Positions 16,022 to 26,128 of a stretch of DNA of 64,000 nucleotides are shown here, one piece after another; the stretch's first letter is position 1; every line of letters begins with the position of its first letter. The notes below the pieces were generated by a model, which saw nothing but the letters and a program-made list of their open reading frames with translations, was not told the DNA's origin and did not search any database. A program made the position numbers and the translations under genes. This stretch comes from CAWFGS01 sp963815535 (GTDB taxonomy: Bacteria; Pseudomonadota; Alphaproteobacteria; Sphingomonadales; Sphingomonadaceae), in contig CAWFGS010000007.1 of assembly GCA_963815535.1 (NCBI GenBank), forward strand, positions 1-64,000, in the 5' to 3' direction.

Positions 16022-18310
16022 TTAGGCAGCAATCTTTCGAGATGTTAATTTTTCGATAAAATCGTGGATGGGAATTGCCGGATCGTACAGATAGCCCTGA
16101 CCGCATTCGCAACCGATAGAGCGTAGTAAATCGGCGACGGCTTGGGTCTCCACCCCCTCGGCAACGACCGTACGTCCCAGAGAATGCGCCATTTTTACCG
16201 ATGCCTCGACGATGATGCGGTCCTGCTCGACCATGTCCATATTAGTCACGAAAGACCGATCGATCTTGACTTCGCTGCTTGGAATCTGGCGCAGATAATC
16301 GATCGTGGAACGTCCGGTTCCAAAATCGTCGATCGATAATTTTACCCCCAAATCCTTCAATTCCTGCAGGCTTTTCGGGATTACGCCATCCTCGATCGAA
16401 CATGATTCGGTAATTTCCAGCATCAAGTTCGCAGGCAAGATATGATGTCGTGCGAGCAGCGCTTGCACATCGTCGATCAGCTTGCGCGATTTCAACGATA
16501 GCGCCGACACATTGACCGCGATTACGAAGTCGGGATCGAAAGCGATCGCCGTTCGCGCACCGGCCAGCGCCTTGTTCAAAATATAATATGTCAGGTCGTG
16601 CACGCGATTATGCGCTTCGGCGGCGGCGACGATCTTGCTGGGATCGATGTAACCGCGAGTGGGATGGGTCCAGCGCAGCAGCGCTTCCGCGCCGGTGATC
16701 TTCCCGGTCGCAATGGCCACTTTCGGCTGGAACCCGATCATCACCTGGTCGCGTTCGATCGCTTCGTCCAATGCCGACAGCATTTGCAAACGCCAGGACC
16801 GATCTTCCAGCCGTTCGGAGCTGCCTATTTCGACGACCTGCCCCTTTTGCGCGGCATCTTCCGCACATTGAATGGCCGTTTGAATGCGTTCGCGTACGGA
16901 AGTCTGATTGTTGGTATCGACGCCGATGGAATGGGCGATGTCGATCGCTGCGCCATCCAAAGCTATTCCGGTGCTGTAAAGCGCATGAATTCCCGCAACA
17001 TGACCTTCCAGTTCATTGGCAGGCAAACGGGGGCGCAACCAAACCAAAGTGTCTTTCGAAAATGCGATCTGCGAAGTCGGTTCGGTCACCTGCAAACGGC
17101 TCATCACCAAATGCAGGAACTGCGTCAGTTGGTCCGATGTAAGACTGGCTGCGATGCTGGCAAGATTGCCTAGTTTTAAGGCATATACGTCGTTATCTAC
17201 ATCCGTCTTATTCACCTTTAAAGCGCCCAAACGTAGCATACGTGTATTTTCATTGTAGCTTTTGCGCGCAAGACGGCGAAGTTGAACGATTGCGAAAGTT
17301 AAACACATAACCGCTGGCATAATATCGATATTAATGGCCCTTAAGTCTAAAATTAGAGGCAGAAAGGCCAGTCCAAAAAGCGTCGCAATCGTAACCGTTT
17401 TTAGCGGTCGCCTGCGGCGTGCCTGTAAGCCAGCCACGATTACGATAACCGCTAGTGCTGGCTGCCATCCCCACTCAGTTGGAAGTCCAGTCGCCAACGT
17501 GTGCGCGGCTATTACATGAAAATAGACCCCCGGTATTTCGCCCCCTAATGGCAGGGGGTGCCAGTCTGCAGAACTGATACTTGCTGAAGCTACTATAGCT
17601 TGTTTGTTAGTCAAGCTATTGAGAGGTAAATTACCATTCAAAGCATCAATATATTTGACGCGAGGAATTGATGAGTGATCAAAGGCGTAATCGGTGCGGA
17701 ATGATCCGGAAGGGCCGGAGTAATCTGAAAGTCTTGCCGCGAAAGACGGCGTGAGTGCGCCTGATATTTTCAATTCCGTAGGGAAACGGGTCGATAGGCC
17801 GAATGGTCCTTTATCTCCCGCCATAGAAACCAATCGAACATGCGGTTCAAACATGTTTATAGGAGTCAATTCTGTCTGCGATTGAAAAGTCGTCTCAATT
17901 CTTGGAAAGCCCCCTAGATACACCTTTCCCTTGTGCCGCATCAGTGCTGCCAGAAACGCCGCATCGGATGCTGGGTTCGTCTTGTCGGCATAGGCTTTGT
18001 CGAACAGCACGCGTTTTGCGCCGGCGGCGAACAGGTTGTCGATGACTTTCGCGTCGTCGATCCGGTCCGGGCTTGCCGTTTCCAGCGCATTCAGCGATTC
18101 GTCGTCCACCTCGACCACGACGATGTTCTGATCGGCGGGATGTTTGCGGATTTCGGCGCGTATCGCGCGGAAGGCGTCTTCGGCCGGTAACGGCAGATCG
18201 ATCGCGCCTGCGACGATGCCGATCAGCGCGGCCCAAACCACGATCATGACGCGTTTCTTCGCAATCATATCGAAGCGATCCCAACGCCGCCTGAGGCTGG
18301 CCGGCATCAT
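16022..18310 (-). CDS. CHASE2 sensor - EAL cyclic-di-GMP phosphodiesterase
   Basis: 762-residue inner-membrane enzyme that hydrolyses c-di-GMP. N-terminus: one helix (MIVVWAALIGIVAGAI), then an extracytoplasmic CHASE2 domain (about 45-285) with NIVVVEVDDESLNALE and VLFDKAYADKTNPASDAAF, then three helices (about 285-360). Next a linker, then the EAL domain (about 520-755) with every catalytic motif: AEALLRW, VNVSALSL, LEITES, SIDDFGTGRS, VKIDRSFV, VAEGVET and GYLYDPA. No GGDEF domain is present, so it should only degrade c-di-GMP. Start ATGATG at 18310-18305. Divergent from cydA, with which it shares 265 bases of upstream DNA in which I see no certain site. Confidence 0.92.
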   Translation of the reverse strand: MMPASLRRRWDRFDMIAKKRVMIVVWAALIGIVAGAIDLPLPAEDAFRAIRAEIRKHPADQNIVVVEVDDESLNALETASPDRIDDAKVIDNLFAAGAKRVLFDKAYADKTNPASDAAFLAALMRHKGKVYLGGFPRIETTFQSQTELTPINMFEPHVRLVSMAGDKGPFGLSTRFPTELKISGALTPSFAARLSDYSGPSGSFRTDYAFDHSSIPRVKYIDALNGNLPLNSLTNKQAIVASASISSADWHPLPLGGEIPGVYFHVIAAHTLATGLPTEWGWQPALAVIVIVAGLQARRRRPLKTVTIATLFGLAFLPLILDLRAINIDIMPAVMCLTFAIVQLRRLARKSYNENTRMLRLGALKVNKTDVDNDVYALKLGNLASIAASLTSDQLTQFLHLVMSRLQVTEPTSQIAFSKDTLVWLRPRLPANELEGHVAGIHALYSTGIALDGAAIDIAHSIGVDTNNQTSVRERIQTAIQCAEDAAQKGQVVEIGSSERLEDRSWRLQMLSALDEAIERDQVMIGFQPKVAIATGKITGAEALLRWTHPTRGYIDPSKIVAAAEAHNRVHDLTYYILNKALAGARTAIAFDPDFVIAVNVSALSLKSRKLIDDVQALLARHHILPANLMLEITESCSIEDGVIPKSLQELKDLGVKLSIDDFGTGRSTIDYLRQIPSSEVKIDRSFVTNMDMVEQDRIIVEASVKMAHSLGRTVVAEGVETQAVADLLRSIGCECGQGYLYDPAIPIHDFIEKLTSRKIAA

Positions 18311-18575
18311 ACTACGTTCGCGTTCGGATGGGGTGCGATACCGGCAAAACGGTCAAGCGAGGCACGCATAATGATGTTCATGATACCCCCCATTCGTCGC
18401 GACATTGGTCCAATTCGGATGTGAACCTGCCGAAATACGGATAACATTCGGTTAATATCGACAGGGGCGACTGCGTAGGGATTACCGCGCTTGGCCCGCA
18501 GATGTTGCGCCGAACGCAACGTTCGATGTTGCGAAAACACTTTCGCGCGTTACGCATTCGGTGGCACATGGGGTT

Positions 18576-20110
18576 ATGGAACACCTTCCCGATGCCCTCC
18601 TCCTGGCGCGGATACAGTTCGCGTTCACCGTCAGCTTCCATTTCATTTTCCCGGCCTTTTCGATCGGCCTCGCGAGCTACCTCGCCGTGTTGGAGGGGTT
18701 GTGGCTGAAAACGGGGAAGCCGCTCTACCTCGATCTGTTCAAATATTGGGTGAAGATCTTCGCGATCGCGTTTGCGATGGGGGTCGTGTCGGGCATCGTC
18801 ATGTCCTATCAATTCGGGACCAACTGGTCGGTTTTCTCGGATCGTACCGGGCCCATCCTCGGCCCGCTGATGGCGTATGAAGTCCTGACGGCGTTCTTCC
18901 TCGAAGCCGGCTTTCTGGGCGTCATGCTGTTCGGAATGGAACGTGTGGGCAGGAAACTGCATTTCTTCGCCACGCTGATGGTCGCGTTCGGCACGCTGAT
19001 GTCGGCGACCTGGATCCTGAGCGTGAACAGCTGGATGCAGACGCCTGTCGGTTTCGAAATGGGCGCGAACGGGCAATTCCTGCCCGGCCCCAGCTGGCTC
19101 GCCATCATATTCAGCCCCAGCTTCCCCTATCGCCTGTTTCACACCGTCAATGCGGCCTACCTAACGACCGCTTTCGTCGTCGGCGGGGTCGGCGCATGGC
19201 ATCTGCTGAAGGACCGGGAGAACCGCCATGCGCGCAAGATGTTCTCTATGGCGATGTGGATGGCGGCGATCGTCGCGCCCATTCAGATCGTGGCGGGCGA
19301 TCTGCACGGGTTGAACACGCTGGAACATCAGCCGCAAAAGGTGATGGCGATGGAGGGGCATTTCGACAGCCACCCCGACGGCGCGCCGCTGATCCTGTTC
19401 GGTATTCCCAACAGCGCGGAAAAGCGGGTGGATTACAAGGTGGAAGTTCCCAAGCTGTCTTCCCTGATCCTGAAACACGATCTCGATGCGCCGATGGCCG
19501 GGTTGGACACCATCCCCGATGACGAAGAGCCGCCGGTCGGCATCGTGTTCTGGTCGTTCCGCATCATGGTCGGTATCGGCTTCGCCATGTTGGGGATCGG
19601 TTTGTGGAGCCTGTTCGCGCGGTGGCGCAAGGGGCTGTATCGCTGGACCTGGTTGCACCGCGCCGCGCTGGCGATGGCGCCGTCGGGCTTCGTCGCGGTG
19701 CTGGCGGGGTGGATCACGACGGAGGTCGGCCGCCAGCCCTTCGTCGTCTATAATCTGATGCGAACGTCGGAGGCGGCATCGCCGCTGGCTGCGCCCGCCG
19801 TCGCGGCATCTTTGCTGGCATTCGTGGTGGTGTACTTCGCCGTCTTTTCGGTGGGCACATGGTATATCCTGCGTCTGATGAAGGCCAAGCCGCACGCTTA
19901 CGAACAGGGGATCAAGCGCGGGATGGATGGCGTGCAGGACGGCCCGGACGGCGGCCACCCGACGGTTTGCAGGATGGCCCGATCCGCACCGCAGGGATTA
20001 CGCCGGGGCCGACGCAGAACCCGCAGCATCGCACGCCTTTGCCGCACGACCACGATGACGCGGTGGAAGATGGCCCCGAAGATAGCCTCGATAGACAGCG
20101 CGCCGGATAA
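18576..20110 (+). CDS. cydA: Cytochrome bd ubiquinol oxidase subunit I
   Basis: Quinol oxidase subunit carrying haems b558, b595 and d in the inner membrane. Near the N-terminus are QFAFTVSFHFIFPAFSIGL (haem ligand His), then SYQFGTNWSVFSDRTG, YEVLTAFFLEAGFLGVMLFG (conserved Glu), PIQIVAGDLHGLNTLEHQP and GRQPFVVYNLMRTSEAASP. The short quinol loop fits the CIO-type enzymes. ATG 18576 is preferred; a GTG lies at 18561. In the given frame the tail becomes Arg-rich and ends at TGA 20118-20120 overlapping cydB. A shift near 19960 restores DGPIRTAGITPGP, which I recall from sphingomonad CydA tails, and ends at TAA 20108-20110; I prefer that. Confidence 0.9.
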
Positions 20111-20116
20111 GACGCC

Positions 20117-21130
20117 ATGAGCGCCGGCGTGTCGTTCGACCTGACCGTGATCTGGGCGTTCATCATCGCCTTCGCCGTCTTCGCCTATGTCGTGATGGAC
20201 GGGTTCGATCTGGGCATCGGCATCCTGTTTCCGACTTTCAATGTCGGGCCGGAGCGGGATCAGGCGATGAACTCCATCGCGCCCGTGTGGGACGGGAACG
20301 AGACATGGCTGGTGCTGGGCGGCGGCGGACTGTTCGCGGCGTTTCCGCTGGCCTATGCGATCGTGTTGCCCGCGACATATCCGCTGATTATCGCGATGCT
20401 GCTGGGGCTGGTGTTTCGCGGCGTCGCGTTCGAAGCGCGCTGGCGCGATCCCGCCCATCGCCGCTGGTGGGATGCGGCGTTCACCTTCGGTTCGATCATG
20501 TCGGCGATGACGCAGGGCATGATTTTGGGCGCGCTGTTGCAGGGCGTGTCGGTGACCGGGCGATCCTATTCCGGGAGCTGGCTGGACTGGCTGACGCCTT
20601 ACACCCTGCTGACCGGGGTGGGGACGCTGGCGGGGTATGCCCTGTTGGGATCGACATGGCTGATCTGGAAGCTGGAGGGGCCGGCGCAGGCCCATGCGCG
20701 GCGGCTGGCGGTCAAGGCCGCCTGGGCGACGTTCGGATTGATGGGGGCGGTCAGCATCTACAATCTGGCCCTGCGCGCCGAGTATGCGGACCGCTGGCTG
20801 ACCGCGCCGGAGATCTACTACACCTGGCCCGTTCCGGTCGCATCGGGACTGCTGGCGATCGGGTTGCTGCGGTCGCTCGCGACGGGGCGGGAGGCGCTGC
20901 CGTTCGGTCTGTCGCTGGGGCTGTTCCTGATGGGAATGGCCGGGCTGGGGCTGACCATGTGGCCCAACGTCGTTCCGCCCGACCTGACCATCTGGGACGC
21001 CGCCGCGCCCGCGCGCAGCCAGATTTTCATGCTCGTCGGCGTGGCGATCACCATGCCGCTGATCATCGGGTACACCGGCTGGGCCTATTGGGTGTTTCGC
21101 GGCAAGGTGGGTGACGAGGGGTATCATTGA
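20117..21130 (+). CDS. cydB: Cytochrome bd ubiquinol oxidase subunit II
   Basis: 337-residue partner of CydA with eight or so helices. Motifs: FAYVVMDGFDLGIGILFP, APVWDGNETWLVLGGGGLFA, AFPLAYAIVLPATYPLII, GLVFRGVAFEARWRDPAHR, WLTPYTLLTGVGTLAGYAL and a C-terminus with IIGYTGWAYWVFRGKV. All are standard for the CIO/bd family. It begins a few bases after cydA, and its TGA overlaps the ATG of the next small gene, so the three form one operon. Frame intact. It may help respiration at low oxygen or in the presence of inhibitors. Confidence 0.94.
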   Translation: MSAGVSFDLTVIWAFIIAFAVFAYVVMDGFDLGIGILFPTFNVGPERDQAMNSIAPVWDGNETWLVLGGGGLFAAFPLAYAIVLPATYPLIIAMLLGLVFRGVAFEARWRDPAHRRWWDAAFTFGSIMSAMTQGMILGALLQGVSVTGRSYSGSWLDWLTPYTLLTGVGTLAGYALLGSTWLIWKLEGPAQAHARRLAVKAAWATFGLMGAVSIYNLALRAEYADRWLTAPEIYYTWPVPVASGLLAIGLLRSLATGREALPFGLSLGLFLMGMAGLGLTMWPNVVPPDLTIWDAAAPARSQIFMLVGVAITMPLIIGYTGWAYWVFRGKVGDEGYH

Positions 21131-21297
21131 TGGCCGGCGGACCATCGAATGAGGGGCCGCGCGAAGGCCCAAAAGAAGGTCCAAACGAAGGCCCACTGTG
21201 GAAACGCATCGCCTGGATGGCCGCCATCTGGCTTGGCAGCGTGACCGTGCTGGGCATCGTGGCGCAGATCATCCGCTATTGGCTGGGCTTGAACTAA
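21130..21297 (+). CDS. DUF2474 small membrane protein of the bd oxidase
   Basis: 55-residue protein: a Gly/Pro/Glu-rich start made of four-residue repeats (EGPREGPKEGPNEGP), then one helix LWKRIAWMAAIWLGSVTVLG continuing IVAQIIRYWLGLN. This is the DUF2474 pattern, found after cydAB and thought to be a small oxidase subunit like CydX. Its ATG overlaps the cydB stop (TGATG). The stop region overlaps the end of the convergent MFS gene. Confidence 0.85.
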   Translation: MAGGPSNEGPREGPKEGPNEGPLWKRIAWMAAIWLGSVTVLGIVAQIIRYWLGLN

Positions 21298-22724
21298 CTG
21301 GCGACGTCGTCCGCCTTGATCAGCACTGCCGCCGCAATCGACCCGGCCACCGCGCATCCCGCCGCCGCCAATGCCGCGATACCGAAATAGCTGACGATTT
21401 GCGGGCCGCTGGTCAGCACCGGGCCCAGCAAAGCCGTCGCCACCAATCCGGCAATGCGCGAAATCGCATTGTTGACGCCCGATGCGACGCCGGATTTCGC
21501 GTCACCCGCGCTTGCCAGAACCGCGCCGGTCAGGGGGGCGACGCTGGCTGCCATGCCCACCGCCATCACGATCAGTCCGGGCATGATGTCCCGCCAATAG
21601 GACGGGTCGTTTTCGGGGACGAAGGATAGCCAAACGAAACCCGCCGCGACCACCAGCGGCCCGCCGATCAGCACTGTGCGCGTGCCGATCCGTTCCGCAA
21701 CCGTGCCGCCGAGATATCGCGACAGCAGACCCATCACCAATGGGAACGGCAACAGCGCCGCGCCCGCCGCCGTCGCGCTGTATTCCAGGGCGTCGATCAA
21801 GACGTATGGCAGCAGCACCAGCAGCCCGCCCAACGCCGCGTAAAGGAACAGGGTCAGGATCGAAATGCCGGAAAACGTACTGGTCGCGAACAGGCTGGGC
21901 GGAGTCATCGCCGCGTCGCCTTTGCGATATTCGACGGTGATGAACACGGCCAGCAGCACCGCGCCGCCGATGGCAGCGGCGATGGGCAAAGTGGTGTCGT
22001 CCGCGCCGGGGAAGGCGATCAGCGCCCAGATCAATGCGAACAGGGTCGCCGCGATCAGCCCCGCGCCCAGCCAATCCAGCGGGGAACGCTCTGCGCCCGA
22101 CGCCGTGCTTTCCCGGATGGATGTGTAAGCCAGCGCCAACGCCCCCAACGCCACCGGAACCACCGCGCCGAACGCCCAGCGCCACCCGGCATTGTCGACG
22201 ATCCACCCGCCCGCGACCGGCGCGACGGCCCCGGCGATGGCCCCGGCGGCGGCCCATGTTCCAACCGCCTTGGCGCGTTCTTTACCGCTGAACCCGTCCG
22301 CGATGATCGACAGGCTGTTGGGTGCGACCATCGCCGCACCGACGCCCAGCAGCGCGCGCGCCGCGAACAGCATCGGCAAGCTTGGGGCCAGCGCGCAGGC
22401 AAGGCAGGCGGCGGCGAATATGCTCAGGCCGATCAGATACAGCCGCCGCCGTCCGTAATGATCCCCCAGCGCGCCGCCCAGAAGGACCAGCGCGCCCAGC
22501 GGCAGCAGGTAAGCGTTGACGATCCACTGCGCGCCCGCCGCATCGGTATCGAACGCGGTCTGCATCGATGGCAGCGCGACGTTGACGATCGACCCGACCA
22601 CGAAGGCCAGGCTGGATCCCGCCACCGTCGCAATCAACGTGCCGCGTTTGTTGACGCAATCGCCGGCCGCGCTGTCGGGACGTCCGGCGGTTTCATCGCA
22701 TGGGGGCAGGGTGATCGTCGTCAT
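21294..22724 (-). CDS. MFS efflux transporter, DHA2 (EmrB/QacA-like) family
   Basis: 476 residues and about 14 helices, predicted to export drugs or metabolites by proton exchange. Signatures: SIVNVALPSMQTAFDTD, AQWIVNAYLLPLGALVLLGG, the loop GDHYGRRRLYLIGL, LLGVGAAMVAPNSLSIIAD and the motif C region AGAVAPVAGGWIVDNAGWRW. The C-terminal half has GVASGVNNAISRIAGLVATA, common in this family. Start ATG 22724; frame intact. Substrate not deducible. No adjacent regulator gene is seen; the stop overlaps the DUF2474 end. Confidence 0.9.
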   Translation of the reverse strand: MTTITLPPCDETAGRPDSAAGDCVNKRGTLIATVAGSSLAFVVGSIVNVALPSMQTAFDTDAAGAQWIVNAYLLPLGALVLLGGALGDHYGRRRLYLIGLSIFAAACLACALAPSLPMLFAARALLGVGAAMVAPNSLSIIADGFSGKERAKAVGTWAAAGAIAGAVAPVAGGWIVDNAGWRWAFGAVVPVALGALALAYTSIRESTASGAERSPLDWLGAGLIAATLFALIWALIAFPGADDTTLPIAAAIGGAVLLAVFITVEYRKGDAAMTPPSLFATSTFSGISILTLFLYAALGGLLVLLPYVLIDALEYSATAAGAALLPFPLVMGLLSRYLGGTVAERIGTRTVLIGGPLVVAAGFVWLSFVPENDPSYWRDIMPGLIVMAVGMAASVAPLTGAVLASAGDAKSGVASGVNNAISRIAGLVATALLGPVLTSGPQIVSYFGIAALAAAGCAVAGSIAAAVLIKADDVAS

Positions 22725-22764
22725 GGCATGGCCCCTTGGGATCGACCGCGGGGATTGCGGTTCG

Positions 22765-22923
22765 TCAGCTGTCCCTAGCAGGTTTCACGGGCCGGAGTAT
22801 GCCGATCCGTCCCGGTTCGCATTCCAAGGCATCCCGGTCCCAGTCGCCGAGTTCCGCGTCGTAGCGTGCGCCGGGCGGTCCGACGGTCTGCGCCCACAGA
22901 TGCAGCGCCGCGCCCGTTTCGCA
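22765..22923 (-). pseudogene. Possible coding remnant of unknown family
   Basis: An open stretch without a clear start reads CETGAALHLWAQTVGPPGA and GDWDRDALECEPGRIGILRP and ends at TGA 22767-22765. The composition is protein-like and in the GC-rich codon style of the neighbours. Upstream in the same frame is WATLNYAA and a TAG (22926-22924), then the GST gene. It may be the 3' end of a short gene broken by an indel or stop, or chance. I do not recognise it. Confidence 0.25.
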
Positions 22924-22952
22924 CTATGCGGCGTAATTCAGCGTCGCCCAGT

Positions 22953-23588
22953 TCAAGACTTGTCGCCGATGGGCTCCATATCCTGTCGCGACAGGGCGAT
23001 CGCGACCGCTTCGTCCCGCTCCATCCGATCGCGATGCGTTTTCAGGGCGGGGTAGTCGCCGATCGCCAGCGGCGTCTGTTCGATCCAGCGGCACACGACA
23101 TACAGATACGCATCGGCAAAGGACCGCTTGCCCAGATAATACTCGCCGCCCGCCTCGGCCAGAGTGTCGTTCAAGCGCCGATAATGATCGGCGAGGTTTT
23201 CGTAAGCCTTGGCCTTTACTTCCTGCTGCGCTGCGTCGCTGTCGGCAAAACGCTGCGCCGCGAAATGCGGACCGTAGGCGGAATGCACTTCCGATGTCAG
23301 GTAAGACAGCGCCTCGGCTTCCTTGCGGCCAAGCTTCGTATCGCGGGCATAGCCTTTCGTGCCGTATTCCGCGCCCAGCCAGGACAGGATCGCCGCCGCT
23401 TCGGTCAGCACGTCGCCATCGTCGAATGCGACCGCGGGAACCTGCGCCTTGGGATTGATGGCGAGATAGGCGTCTTTCTTGTGATCGCCATAGGCCATGT
23501 TTTCGACAGTCACCGGCGCTTCCAGCCACGCAACCGCGATGTTGGGGGCCAGCGCGCAGGTTCCGGGCATGGTGTAGAGGGTGGGCAT
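22953..23588 (-). CDS. Glutathione S-transferase
   Basis: 211-residue cytosolic GST of the bacterial beta-like group. Thioredoxin-fold half: MPTLYTMPGTCALAPNIAVA with the Ser/Cys-type active-site start, then NPKAQVPAVAFDDGDVLTEA (cis-Pro and glutathione contact) and AAILSWLGAEYG. Helical half: YYLGKRSFADAYLYVVCRW. Conjugates glutathione to electrophiles or reduces peroxides; the substrate is unknown. Alone on its strand, with a gap of under 100 bases to the divergent ABC-F gene. Confidence 0.88.
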   Translation of the reverse strand: MPTLYTMPGTCALAPNIAVAWLEAPVTVENMAYGDHKKDAYLAINPKAQVPAVAFDDGDVLTEAAAILSWLGAEYGTKGYARDTKLGRKEAEALSYLTSEVHSAYGPHFAAQRFADSDAAQQEVKAKAYENLADHYRRLNDTLAEAGGEYYLGKRSFADAYLYVVCRWIEQTPLAIGDYPALKTHRDRMERDEAVAIALSRQDMEPIGDKS

Positions 23589-23689
23589 CGTTCGATCCTT
23601 CGGTAAAACATGTCTGCCCCATCAATGGTTCGCACAAAGGTTGGGTTCCGCCTTGGGTTATAGGGGCGCCGGTGGTAACGCCCGCGCCC

Positions 23690-25580
23690 ATGTTGGGTAT
23701 TAATGGAATTACCGTGCGGCTGGGCGGGCAGACGATCCTGGATCGCGCCACCGCCGCCATCCCGCCGGGCGGGCGCGTCGGGCTGATCGGGCGCAACGGC
23801 GCGGGCAAATCGACGCTGATGAAAGCGATCGTCGGCGAAATCGATCCCGACGAGGGGACGATCGATATGCCGCGCGCGCGGCGTATGGGTTATATGGCGC
23901 AATCGACGCCGGACGACGATCTGACGCCGAGCGAAGCGGTGCTGAACGCCGATACCGAACGCATGGCGTTGCTGGCGGAAAGCGAAACCTGCGTCGAACC
24001 GAACCGGCTGGGCGACATTCACGACCGCTTGCTGGCCATCGACGCCTATTCCGCCCCGTCGCGCGCGGCGCGCATCCTGACCGGACTTGGTTTCGACGAG
24101 GGGATGCAGGAACAGAAGCTGGCCGATTTTTCGGGCGGTTGGAAAATGCGCGCAGGCCTTGCCGCGCTGTTGTTTACGATGCCCGATGTGCTGTTGCTGG
24201 ACGAACCGTCCAACCACCTCGATCTCGAAGCGACATTGTGGCTGGAAAACTTCCTCAAATCCTATCCCGCGACGGTGCTGGTCATCAGTCACGAACGCGA
24301 TCTGCTCAACAATGTGGTCGATAATATCCTGCATCTGCAGGGCGGCCAGTTGACGCTGTATCCCGGCGGTTACGACAGTTTCGAACGGCAACGGGCGGAA
24401 CGCGCGGCGCAGCTGGCGGCGGCGAAGGCATCGCAGGATGCCCAGCGCGAACGGTTGCAGGATTACGTCAACCGCAATTCCGCGCGCGCTTCCACCGCGA
24501 AACAGGCGCAGTCGCGCGCCAAGATGCTCGCCAAGATGCAGCCGATCGCCGCGTTGATCGACGATCCGACGTTGAGCTTCGATTTCCCAAACCCGTCGGA
24601 ATTGAAACCGCCGTTGATCACGCTCGACCTGGCGGCAGTCGGCTATGCCGAAGATACGCCGATCCTGCAGCGGCTGAACCTACGCATCGATCCCGACGAA
24701 CGCATCGCGTTGCTGGGGCGCAACGGCAACGGCAAGACCACGCTCGCTCGCCTGCTGGCCGCGCAATTGCCGCCGATGGAAGGGGAAATGAACGCCAGCA
24801 CCAAGATGAAGGTCGGGTATTTCACCCAATATCAGGTGGAAGAACTGGATTCCGACGGTACGCCGCTGGAACATATGACGCGGGTGATGCCGGATGCGAA
24901 GCCGGGCGCGGTGCGCGCGCAATTGGGGCGGTTCGGCTTTTCAGGTGCATATGGCGACCGGGCCGGTCGGGAAGATGTCGGGCGGGGAACGCGCGCGGCT
25001 GGCGCTGGCGTTGATCACGCGCGACGAACCGCATTTGCTGATCCTGGACGAACCGACCAACCATCTGGATGTCGATGCACGCGAGGCGCTGGTGCAGGCG
25101 CTCAACGATTTTACCGGTGCGGTCATCCTGATCAGCCACGACCGGCATATGGTGGAACTGTCGGCGGATCGGCTGGTGTTGGTCGATGACGGAATGGCCG
25201 TAGATTACGATGGCAGCATGGACGATTACATCGACTTCGTTCTCGACCGAAAACCGGCCGGAGAACGGGGCGCGAAATCCGACAAGCCGAAGGGATCGAA
25301 GAAAGACCGCAAGGCTGCCGCCCGCGCCAAGAACATCGCTCGCGAAGAGGCCAAAAAGGCGAAAGCGGCCATCGGAGCGGTCGAAAAGGCGGTCGCCAAG
25401 CTTGAAGAACAGGGTAGCGCCATCGATCGGGCCATGTTCGAACCTGCCGGTGCGCCTGCCGAATTTGCCGATCTCAACATGGGCGAACTGGCGCAGCGGC
25501 GCGCGAAGATTACTGCGGAACTCGAAGCGAAGGAGGCCGAATGGCTGGAATTGAGCGAGCGGGTTTCGGTCGGTGAATGA
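23690..25580 (+). CDS. ABC-F family ATPase (Uup/YheS-like), one frameshift
   Basis: Soluble tandem-ATPase of the ABC-F type, which acts on ribosomes in translation. First cassette: GLIGRNGAGKSTLMKAIVG (Walker A), LADFSGGWKMRAGLAALLF (signature), VLLLDEPSNHLDLEATLW (Walker B). The linker (RLQDYVNRNSARASTAKQAQ) follows. Second cassette: ALLGRNGNGKTTLARLLAAQ, GKMSGGERARLALAL, LLILDEPTNHLDVDA. A C-terminal coiled coil rich in Lys/Ala ends the protein. The frame breaks near 24963 in a G/C run between AYGDR and VGKMSGG; one extra base explains it. ATG 23690 chosen; GTG 23672 is also in frame. The tail overlaps the next gene. Confidence 0.9.
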
Positions 25581-26128
25581 CGCGCGTCTGATCGCGTTCA
25601 ACAAACCGTTCGGGGTGCTGTCGCAATTCACCGATGCGAAAAGCCCGACCGCGCGGCCCACCCTGTCGGCCTATATCGATGTGCCCGGCGTCTATCCGGC
25701 GGGGCGGCTCGATCGCGACAGCGAGGGGCTGTTGCTGTTGACCGACGACGGCAAATTGCAGGCGCGCATTGCGGACCCGAAATACAAGGTCGCGAAAACC
25801 TATCTGGCGCAGGTGGAAGGGGATGCGACCGAGGCCGCGCTGGACCGGTTGCGGCGCGGGGTCCGGTTGAAAGACGGCATGACTCGCCCCGCCGATGTGG
25901 CGCGGATCGGCGCGCCCGATCTGTGGCCGCGCGACCCGCCGGTTCGGTTTCGCAAGACCGTCCCCGATTGCTGGCTAAAACTTACCATCGGGGAGGGGCG
26001 CAATCGGCAGGTGCGGCGCATGACGGCGGCGGTCGGGCCTGCCCACCCTGCGCCTGATCCGCTGGAGTATCGGCGACTGGACGTTGGACGGCATCGCACC
26101 GGGCGACTGGAACTCGATCGAAATCTAA
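25573..26128 (+). CDS. rluE: RsuA/RluE-family rRNA pseudouridine synthase, one frameshift
   Basis: Makes pseudouridine in rRNA (23S U2457 if it matches E. coli RluE). Motifs: LIAFNKPFGVLSQFTD, VYPAGRLDRDSEGLLLLTDD holding the catalytic Asp in RLDRDSEG, KYKVAKTYLAQVEGD, and GRNRQVRRMTAAVG. The last ~30 residues are in another frame (LRLIRWSIGDWTLDGIAPGD) after an extra base near 26036, with TAA 26126-26128. GTG 25573 start overlaps the ABC-F stop, so they are coupled. No S4 domain, which is usual for the RluE group. Confidence 0.85.

Noticed and set aside
18307..18381. 24-codon open frame (start ATG 18381) whose stop overlaps the CHASE2-EAL start, with a G-rich run upstream
   Set aside because: Could be a coupled leader peptide, but the composition is ordinary and nothing else supports translation.
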